Source: Candidatus Saccharimonadota bacterium (GTDB lineage: Bacteria; Patescibacteriota; Saccharimonadia; Saccharimonadales; Saccharimonadaceae). Taken from it: a DNA stretch of 11,594 nucleotides. The notes under the pieces were generated by a model, which worked only from the letters and a program-made list of their open reading frames with translations, was not told the DNA's origin and searched no databases. The position numbers and the translations under genes were made by a program. Where the stretch lies: the NCBI GenBank assembly GCA_030536095.1, contig JAUNQQ010000026.1, forward strand, positions 1 to 11,594, given 5' to 3'. Positions 7,074-11,594 of the stretch are shown in pieces. The stretch's first letter is position 1, and the number at the start of each line of letters is the position of its first letter.

Positions 7074-7101
7074 TTGAAATTCCTAAAAATTGCGTTATAA
7101 T
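7074..7101 (+). promoter_or_regulatory. pgi promoter, predicted leaderless
   Basis: TTGAAA (7074-7079), a 16-bp spacer and a perfect TATAAT (7096-7101). Six bases later is the ATG at 7108. Upstream in-frame candidates (TTG 7090, ATG 7102) lie within or directly against the promoter and are unlikely starts. The pgi and glyS -10 boxes are only 47 bp apart on opposite strands. Confidence 0.75.
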
Positions 7102-7107
7102 ATGGCT

Positions 7108-8346
7108 ATGATAAAATTTCTTACTGACGAAGATTTTGCGATTGATATCGGCGCAGCAAAGAGGATGCTTGCCGAAATAAAAACTGACCCGATGTCTGGC
7201 TGGCTGAATGTTTGGGAAACTGTTGAGTCTGATAAAATTCAGTCTTATGCGAAAAGTGTTCAGGAGAATTCTGATTTCCTGGTTTGCATTGGGATTGGTG
7301 GATCTTATCTGGGACATCGCGCAATTATTGAGGCGCTGGGAAATAAAAGTAAGACTAAGGTGCTTTATGCTGGCAATTCCCTGAGTGATTTTGAGCTTAA
7401 TAATATTATTAGCACAATAAAAAATCATGATTTTTCCCTGAATGTTATCAGTAAATCTGGCACGACATTTGAGCCGGCGATTGCTTTTCGTATCCTAAAA
7501 AAGCTTATGCTTGAAAAATATGGCCCTGAAGAAACCGCTCGCCGTATTTTTGTCACTACCGATAGTTCCTCTGGGGTTCTACGAAAAGAAGCCGAGCGAA
7601 ATGGTTATACTTCGCTCGAAATTCCAGACTCTGTTGGTGGTCGTTATTCAGTTTTAAGTAATGTTGGACTGTTACCGCTGGCTGTTGCTGGTCTTAACAT
7701 TAAAGAGTTGTTAGAGGGCGCAAGGGTAGAATCTGAAAATATTGACGCTAGTGAAGACCTCTCGGTGAATAAAAATTCCGCGGCGGCGCTACGATATGCC
7801 GTAATTCGGACGATTCTCGCCCAGAATACTTTTGATGTTGAAGTTCTGGCGACTTTTGAGCCGCGATTGCGTTATTTTACGGAGTGGTGGAAACAACTTT
7901 TCGGTGAGTCGGAAGGAAAGAATGAACAGGGGATTTTTCCGGCTGCAACGGTTTATTCGACCGATCTTCATTCTCTCGGGCAATATCTTCAGGAGGGGCG
8001 CCGAAATATCTTTGAAACTTTTATTTGTTTCGATAAAAACTCGGGCGGGTTGTCTGTTCCGGAATTTTCTGATGATTTTGACGGACTAAAATATCTCGAG
8101 GGGCGTAGCCTTTCCGAAATTTCCAAAAAGGCTGAGACTGCAACGATTGAGGCGCATCGTTCCGGTGCGATTCCGGTGTTTGAGGTAGTTGCGCCAGATC
8201 TTTCCGAAAAATCTCTCGGGGCGCTGATTTATTTCTTTGAGCTTGCCTGCGCGATTTCCGCAAAACTTCAGGGCGTTAACCCCTTTGATCAGCCTGGAGT
8301 TGAGCGATATAAGGAAAATATGTCGTATCTGCTGAAAAAGTCCTGA
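7108..8346 (+). CDS. pgi: Glucose-6-phosphate isomerase
   Basis: Pgi interconverts glucose 6-phosphate and fructose 6-phosphate in glycolysis, in the cytoplasm. The 412-residue protein resembles the short bacterial form (about 440-450). The sugar-phosphate-binding SIS motifs are intact: GIGGSYLG (62-69), SKSGTT (115-120) and GGRYSVLS (177-184). Catalytic positions are also present: E267 in GESEGK, H288 in TDLHSLGQ, and K402 in the NPFDQPGVERYK block. The family C-terminus is reached just before a TGA stop, which supports TGA being a stop codon in this organism. The start at 7108 is chosen from the -10 box 6 nt upstream, giving MIKFLTDEDF. It is divergent from glyS, and rplS follows 68 bp later with its own promoter. 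Confidence 0.96.
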   Translation: MIKFLTDEDFAIDIGAAKRMLAEIKTDPMSGWLNVWETVESDKIQSYAKSVQENSDFLVCIGIGGSYLGHRAIIEALGNKSKTKVLYAGNSLSDFELNNIISTIKNHDFSLNVISKSGTTFEPAIAFRILKKLMLEKYGPEETARRIFVTTDSSSGVLRKEAERNGYTSLEIPDSVGGRYSVLSNVGLLPLAVAGLNIKELLEGARVESENIDASEDLSVNKNSAAALRYAVIRTILAQNTFDVEVLATFEPRLRYFTEWWKQLFGESEGKNEQGIFPAATVYSTDLHSLGQYLQEGRRNIFETFICFDKNSGGLSVPEFSDDFDGLKYLEGRSLSEISKKAETATIEAHRSGAIPVFEVVAPDLSEKSLGALIYFFELACAISAKLQGVNPFDQPGVERYKENMSYLLKKS

Positions 8347-8374
8347 ATTCCCTCTTCCATTTTTTTAAAAACTG

Positions 8375-8383
8375 TGGTATAAT
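8375..8383 (+). promoter_or_regulatory. rplS-rnhB promoter, leadered
   Basis: A perfect TATAAT (8378-8383) with extended TGG (8375-8377). The -35 is poor (TTCCAT, 8355-8360, 17-bp spacer). Predicted +1 is about 8390, giving a 25-nt leader before the ATG at 8415, unlike the leaderless genes to the left. The leader has only a weak AGG (8402-8404), 10 nt before the start. Confidence 0.65.
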
Positions 8384-8414
8384 CTTTATTAGTCTATAAA
8401 CAGGTTAATTTATC

Positions 8415-8894
8415 ATGAGTTTTTCTATTCTAAAAAAGATCGGTGATGAGCAGAAAAAACCAGCTGTTGTTGATGTGCGCTCAGGTGATACCGTAAAAGT
8501 TACCCAGAAAATTAAGGAAGGTGAAAAGTTCCGTTTTCAGGTTTTTGAAGGCGTGGTTATTCGGGTTGATCGGAAGGGGTCGCATACCGCTCGGATTACC
8601 GTCCGAAAGATTGCGTCTGGCGTTGGCGTTGAGAAGTCGTTCTTAATTCATAATCCGTTAGTTGAGAAAATCGAGATTGTTCGCCGTGGAAAAGTTCGCC
8701 GAAATAACCTGTCTTATCTTCGTAGTCGCTCTGGTAAGTCCGCTCGTCTGCGTGCGAAGGCATTTGATCGTATCGCCGTAAATGCTCTGGCTGAGTCAAA
8801 GCCCGAAGAAAAAACTGAGGAAAAAGTCGAGAAGAAGCCTGAGGAGGCTCCGGAAAAGTCAGTTGAGGAATCTTCCGCTAAGGTCGAGAAATAA
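8415..8894 (+). CDS. rplS: Ribosomal protein L19 with acidic/lysine tail
   Basis: L19 is a large-subunit protein at the interface with the 30S subunit. Residues 1 to about 118 match the whole normal L19 (about 115 residues): the VRSGDTVKV strand, FEGVVIRV, the ITVRKIASGVGVEKSFLIHNPLVEKIEIVRRGKV core (quoted in pieces: ITVRKIASGVGVEK, then FLIHNPLVEKIEI), and the basic C-terminal RAKLYYLR-type region, seen here as NNLSYLRSRSGKSARLR. The last ~40 residues are an added low-complexity tail of Glu, Lys, Pro and Ser, probably disordered and solvent-exposed. The tail is in frame and uninterrupted, so it is a true extension. The stop is followed 2 bp later by the TTG start of rnhB. The L19-RNase HII-YraN gene order is widespread in bacteria and supports co-transcription. 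Confidence 0.95.
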   Translation: MSFSILKKIGDEQKKPAVVDVRSGDTVKVTQKIKEGEKFRFQVFEGVVIRVDRKGSHTARITVRKIASGVGVEKSFLIHNPLVEKIEIVRRGKVRRNNLSYLRSRSGKSARLRAKAFDRIAVNALAESKPEEKTEEKVEKKPEEAPEKSVEESSAKVEK

Positions 8895-8896
8895 AC

Positions 8897-10030
8897 TTGG
8901 ATCGTCTAATTCTCGGTATTGATGAAGTTGGTCGTGGCTCCCTTGCGGGGCCACTTTATGTTGGCGCCTGCGTCTTGCGTTCGCGCGATTCTGAGAAGGA
9001 AAAATCTTGGCAATCCCAACTAACCGATTCAAAACGGCTGACAAAATCCCGCCGCGAGGAATTAGCAAAAGAAATAGAAAGTCGCGCCGTTTCTGTTGGA
9101 CTTGGCTCTGTTGAACCGGAAGAAATTGACGAGCTAGGACTTTCTATCGCACTAAAAACCGCTACGCGTCTCGCCGCTGCGAATCTCATAAAAAACACTT
9201 TAGACAATCCGCCGAATATTCCTTCTGCTGACACGTTTTCTTCTCAGCAACAATTTTCTTCTGCTTTTCTCGATAGCCTAATTAATTACCCGCTGCCCTT
9301 TGATGAAATTATTATTGATGGCCCGCAAAACTTTCTCCAGGGAACTTTTCTTGAAAATTACGTCACAAACCTGAATAAGGCCGACCTTCTGATTAAAGAA
9401 GTTTCCGCCGCCTCGATTATTGCTAAAGTTTTTCGTGACCGGCTTATGGCGGATTATGCGACCGAATATCCCGTTTATGGTTTTGAGCGCAATGTTGGCT
9501 ATGGCACTAAGGCTCACCTTGAGGCGCTAAATCGTTTTGGCCCCTGTCCGCTCCACCGATTTTCCTATAGTCCTGTGAAAAAATCTTTTCAGAAGATCGG
9601 GGTAGATTCGAAATATTTTGATGAGCTGATTTTTCGGAATTATCCAAAAACTCCGGCTCGGCCAAAATCGCCAGCCACGAAGGTTTTTGGCGATCGGGCC
9701 GAAGAAGTTGTGGCGGACTATCTTCAGGAATCTGGACACAAAATCCTCGCCCGTAATTTACGGACACATGATTTTGAGATTGATATTATTTCGAAAAAAT
9801 CTGGGCGGATTTATTTTACCGAAGTAAAATACCGAAAAAATGGCAATCCGCTCGATGCGATTGACCCGAAAAAATATACAAAAATGGTTCAGTCTGCCGA
9901 TGCGGTAATGGCTTTTCTTACCGAAAAATTAGATTGCTCGGTCGATAATTTACCTGCGCCGATTCTGGCTGTTGCCTCGGTTTCTGGTCATGATTTTCAC
10001 CTCGACCAGTGGTTTCCGCTTTTATCATAA
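8897..10030 (+). CDS. rnhB: RNase HII fused to YraN-type nuclease domain
   Basis: Residues 1 to about 235 are RNase HII, which cuts the RNA strand of RNA/DNA hybrids and single ribonucleotides in DNA. The catalytic acids are D9 and E10 (GIDEVGRG), D141 (IIDGPQ) and D163 (KADLL). The signature SAASIIAKVFRDRLM (170-184) and the C-terminal YGTKAHLEAL are also present. An expansion at about 100-135 separates early and late parts of the domain. Residues about 263-377 are a YraN/UPF0102 domain of the PD-(D/E)xK type: FGDRAEEVVADYL (264-276), LARNLR, EID with D296, and EVKYR with E309/K311. In most bacteria these are neighbouring separate genes; here a linker (about 240-262, Pro/Lys-rich) joins them with no stop between. 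The TTG start is chosen because the catalytic DEVGRG is at residue 9 and no ATG lies in frame before it. It follows rplS by 2 bp, suggesting translational coupling. Confidence 0.92.
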   Translation: MDRLILGIDEVGRGSLAGPLYVGACVLRSRDSEKEKSWQSQLTDSKRLTKSRREELAKEIESRAVSVGLGSVEPEEIDELGLSIALKTATRLAAANLIKNTLDNPPNIPSADTFSSQQQFSSAFLDSLINYPLPFDEIIIDGPQNFLQGTFLENYVTNLNKADLLIKEVSAASIIAKVFRDRLMADYATEYPVYGFERNVGYGTKAHLEALNRFGPCPLHRFSYSPVKKSFQKIGVDSKYFDELIFRNYPKTPARPKSPATKVFGDRAEEVVADYLQESGHKILARNLRTHDFEIDIISKKSGRIYFTEVKYRKNGNPLDAIDPKKYTKMVQSADAVMAFLTEKLDCSVDNLPAPILAVASVSGHDFHLDQWFPLLS

Positions 10031-10035
10031 ACTGC

Positions 10036-10064
10036 TTGACATTATTTTTTGTTTGTCTTATAAT
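10036..10064 (+). promoter_or_regulatory. Full-consensus promoter of the 6S-like RNA
   Basis: TTGACA (10036-10041), exactly 17 bp, TATAAT (10059-10064). Both hexamers are perfect, which makes it the strongest promoter in the window. It begins 5 bp after the rnhB stop. The predicted +1 is 10071, which is the first base of the long closing stem of the RNA below. Confidence 0.85.
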
Positions 10065-10070
10065 GAAATT

Positions 10071-10240
10071 GCACTAAATCATAAAAAGCGAAAACTGTTT
10101 TTTATAGTTTAATATCGCTAAAATGGAAGAACGTATTATTTGCGGTATCGCATAGTAGAACGTTACTTTCATTTTAGATTATTATTTAATTTATAGTTTT
10201 CGTTTTATGGTTTAGTGCACCAATGCGGTGCCGCTTTTTT
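10071..10240 (+). ncRNA. ssrS: 6S-like small RNA (candidate)
   Basis: The predicted transcript folds into one long imperfect rod. A 16-bp closing stem pairs 10071-10086 with 10203-10218, with a single G-U. After a 2-nt bulge, CGAAAACT (10089-10096) pairs with AGTTTTCG (10195-10202). An AT-rich internal loop follows (10097-10117 opposite 10178-10194). Above it CTAAAATG (10118-10125) pairs with CATTTTAG (10170-10177), AACGT (10130-10134) with ACGTT (10160-10164), and a tip hairpin TGCG-GTAT-CGCA (10141-10152). A closing stem, a large central bubble and an apical stem form the layout of 6S RNA, which mimics an open promoter and sequesters RNA polymerase. The stem start coincides with the predicted +1. 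At about 148 nt to the stem end, or 170 with the terminator, it is short for 6S (about 180-200). No protein-coding frame explains it. The alternative is a cis-acting leader or attenuator for the surface gene. Confidence 0.6.
10217..10240 (+). terminator. Intrinsic terminator of the 6S-like RNA
   Basis: GCACC (10217-10221) and GGTGC (10227-10231) form a 5-bp stem around the 5-base loop AATGC. CGC and a run of six T (10235-10240) follow. Its left arm overlaps by two bases the last bases of the RNA's closing stem (10215-10218), so the two helices cannot both be complete. Confidence 0.6.
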
Positions 10241-10452
10241 GTAAAAATGACATCGCCTGCACATGGCGCTGAAAAGTTAACCCCTTTAAAGCGCCTTGGC
10301 TTAAAATCGGAAATTATCTCTTGGCTCCCTTTGAGATAATTCTCGGACTGAATGACACTATCAGGATAAAAATGTGTTGTCTCTTGAAGAGACTTAGGAC
10401 AAAAAGGAGTTATCACTTAGCCGGTGATAACTCCCCAAAATAATAATTAAAC
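10241..10452 (+). other. Hairpin-rich non-coding leader of surface gene
   Basis: No convincing gene is seen here. The stretch has a series of short inverted repeats. GGCGCT (10265-10270) pairs with AGCGCC (10290-10295), but GGCG (10265-10268) can instead pair with CGCC (10254-10257). AATTATCTC (10312-10320) pairs perfectly with GAGATAATT (10333-10341). GTCTC (10379-10383) pairs with GAGAC (10389-10393). Finally there is an 11-bp hairpin (10406-10434). I found no promoter I trust inside it, so the surface gene's transcription start is unknown; read-through from 10071 is possible. It matches no riboswitch class that I can recognise by its conserved bases. A structured regulatory leader is an inference from the density of inverted repeats. 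Confidence 0.45.
10401..10434 (-). terminator. 11-bp perfect hairpin, terminator-like on minus strand
   Basis: GGAGTTATCAC (10406-10416) and GTGATAACTCC (10424-10434) pair perfectly around the loop TTAGCCG. Five A precede it on the plus strand (10401-10405), so a minus-strand transcript would have the hairpin followed by five U, the form of an intrinsic terminator. No minus-strand gene is seen to its right within the window. On the plus strand it lacks a U-run and would act only as a leader hairpin, 18 nt before the ribosome-binding site. Confidence 0.45.
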
Positions 10453-10457
10453 GGAGG
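10453..10457 (+). promoter_or_regulatory. Strong Shine-Dalgarno site of surface gene
   Basis: GGAGG, 7 nt before the ATG at 10465, is the best ribosome-binding site in the window. It contrasts with the genes on the left that have none, and it fixes the start of the surface protein just before its signal segment. Confidence 0.85.
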
Positions 10458-10464
10458 TGTCATA

Positions 10465-11594
10465 ATGGCGAAGCAAGACAAGGAAAAAATAGAAGAAATC
10501 TTTAGAAAGGCCGGGGCATATTCCGCGGTATTTTTTATGGCGTTCTTCGTAGCACTCGTTTCCGCTAGTGCTTTTACGCCGGTAGATAAGAGTGAGGCAG
10601 CGACAACGGAAGTGAATATTTCTGGTGCGGGATATTATTTTCAGCTGACATCAGCGGATACGGCACGGATGGCACTGAATCCGACAGCAGAAGGTGCGCC
10701 TGCGGTGGCAAAGGATACGATTACGATTAAGACGAATTCGCCCGGATACAAGGTTTATGTATCAATGAACGGAAATGATACGAATTTATACTTAGATGGA
10801 GATAGCTCAAAGGCTAGTATTGGAACAATGACATCAACGGCGGCGCTAGCGACAAATAAGTGGGGATGGGCGCTGGCGGACAGTTCGGCTTCGGCAAGTA
10901 ACGTAATCCAGAATTATGGGTTTGATACAATTTATTGCTTGTCTTCGGGGGCGTGTTCAGATGGAAATCCGGGAAGCCTGAACACAAATAATAAGTTTGC
11001 GGGGATGCCGACGGCATCGAGTCCAGCGCTGATTGCATATTCGGCGAGTAAGCCTTGTACGGCGACACTTGCGGAATGTACGGGTGAGACACAGGATATT
11101 TATTATGGAGTAAAGGCAACGACAGCGCTAGTGAGCGGAGATTATTCGGGAACGGTGGTCTATACGGCGGTGGGAGAGGCGACAGAGGCGATGAACGGAA
11201 CAATTAGCTTTGATAATGATAGTCAGCAGGTACTGACTGGGCAGTCTAGGACGATTGCAACTTCGTTATATGCAAGTCAGGCGCTAGTAGATGCGATTCC
11301 GACGAGTGATGTTTCGGTGACAATTGACGGAAAAGCCTGCACAAATCCGAGCTTAAGCGTGGTGAGCGGAGCGGTGAATGTTACCTGTACTACGCCAACG
11401 ATGACAAAATGGGGGACGTATGATGTGGCGGTGGCGATTGGAAGTTATGGAACGTTTGGTGCAGCGAGGGGATATTCATATTACATTCCGTATAACACGA
11501 TAAAGAGTGCGCAGGACGGGAGATATACGATGCAGGAATTTACGAGTAAGACTTGCGATGAAATGCCAACGCCGGCGGCGTATTCGGGCGATGG
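10465..11594 (+). CDS. Secreted or anchored surface protein, 3' end outside window
   Basis: The reading frame is open for 376 codons and runs off the window. Residues 1-15 are charged (MAKQDKEKIEEIFRK). A hydrophobic segment at about 16-37 follows, so the protein has a signal peptide or N-terminal anchor. Possible cleavage sites are after ASA (34-36) or EAA (44-46). The exported part is rich in Thr, Ser, Ala and Gly, with many beta-strand-like stretches. One domain is about 47-236, including SPGYKVYVSMNG, a NKWGWAL block (131-137) and YSGTVVYTA (227-235). A second is about 242-342. Cysteines come in spaced pairs (158/164, 198/205, 292/308), which suggests disulfides. The last visible part, GRYTMQEFTSKTCDEM (352-367), resembles the lead-in to FISUMP-like domains of Patescibacteria surface proteins, but that domain would lie beyond the end. 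A role in the cell envelope or host attachment is inference. Confidence 0.85.
   Translation, partial: MAKQDKEKIEEIFRKAGAYSAVFFMAFFVALVSASAFTPVDKSEAATTEVNISGAGYYFQLTSADTARMALNPTAEGAPAVAKDTITIKTNSPGYKVYVSMNGNDTNLYLDGDSSKASIGTMTSTAALATNKWGWALADSSASASNVIQNYGFDTIYCLSSGACSDGNPGSLNTNNKFAGMPTASSPALIAYSASKPCTATLAECTGETQDIYYGVKATTALVSGDYSGTVVYTAVGEATEAMNGTISFDNDSQQVLTGQSRTIATSLYASQALVDAIPTSDVSVTIDGKACTNPSLSVVSGAVNVTCTTPTMTKWGTYDVAVAIGSYGTFGAARGYSYYIPYNTIKSAQDGRYTMQEFTSKTCDEMPTPAAYSGD

Noticed and set aside
7090..7107. Longer pgi starts at TTG 7090 or ATG 7102
   Set aside because: TTG 7090 is upstream of the TATAAT and ATG 7102 directly abuts it, so neither is expected in the mRNA.
8344..8346. UGA recoded as glycine, as in some CPR lineages
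   Set aside because: TGA stops pgi at the usual family C-terminus, so the standard bacterial code fits.
8360..8366. T-run after pgi as an intrinsic terminator
   Set aside because: No stable hairpin precedes the seven T residues; the stretch is more simply part of the rplS upstream promoter region.
10186..10416. 76-codon minus-strand open frame across the 6S-like RNA and leader
   Set aside because: It overlaps the RNA stem, terminator and hairpins that explain the sequence better, and its translation shows no recognisable protein features.
10814..11203. 129-codon minus-strand open frame inside the surface gene
   Set aside because: Its Pro/Ser/Leu/Tyr-rich composition is what the complement of a Thr/Ala/Gly-rich gene gives; the plus frame has a signal segment and a strong ribosome-binding site.
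1..11594. tRNA genes, CRISPR arrays, insertion sequences, integrases or att sites
   Set aside because: I looked for T-loop motifs, regularly spaced direct repeats and transposase or recombinase-like proteins and saw none.

Overview
The window most likely comes from a member of the Patescibacteria (Candidate Phyla Radiation), and Saccharibacteria (TM7) is my best guess. The evidence is protein style and gene content, not a marker phylogeny: a shortened UvrC, an L19 with a long Glu/Lys-rich tail, a compact GlyRS, tightly packed genes, moderate-to-low GC, and a secreted Thr/Ser/Ala-rich surface protein of the kind common in this group. TGA ends pgi at the expected family C-terminus, so the standard bacterial code fits and UGA-to-Gly recoding does not.

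Layout. Positions 1-3117 hold histidyl-tRNA synthetase (hisS), a truncated excinuclease UvrC, and a small unrecognised gene. Positions 3168-5707 hold exonuclease I (sbcB) and a DUF2974-type alpha/beta hydrolase. A GC-rich hairpin lies in the 30 bp between the hydrolase and the convergent glycyl-tRNA synthetase gene (minus strand, 5738-7036). Pgi starts 71 bp away in the opposite direction (7108-8346). Ribosomal protein L19 (rplS) follows, then one gene encoding RNase HII fused to a YraN-type nuclease domain (8897-10030). Positions 10031-10464 are non-coding: a consensus promoter, a long imperfect hairpin RNA that looks like 6S RNA, an intrinsic terminator, and a hairpin-rich leader. A large surface protein gene starts at 10465 and runs off the window.

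The genes form a housekeeping set: two tRNA synthetases, a glycolytic enzyme, a ribosomal protein, and nucleases for repair and RNA/DNA-hybrid removal. They are not one pathway. The most coherent unusual signal is regulatory. hisS, sbcB, the hydrolase gene, glyS and pgi each have a sigma70-like -10 box exactly 6 nt upstream of the ATG, and the small gene has one 7 nt upstream. This places the predicted transcription start at or one base from the A of the ATG, which predicts leaderless mRNAs. The internal operon gene uvrC and the surface-protein gene instead have clear Shine-Dalgarno sites. This pattern resolves several start codons, including those of glyS, pgi and the small gene.

No tRNA, rRNA, CRISPR array, insertion sequence or integrase was seen. 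I found no new multigene system. The best leads are the 6S-like RNA, the leaderless promoter pattern, the RnhB-YraN fusion and the reduced UvrC.
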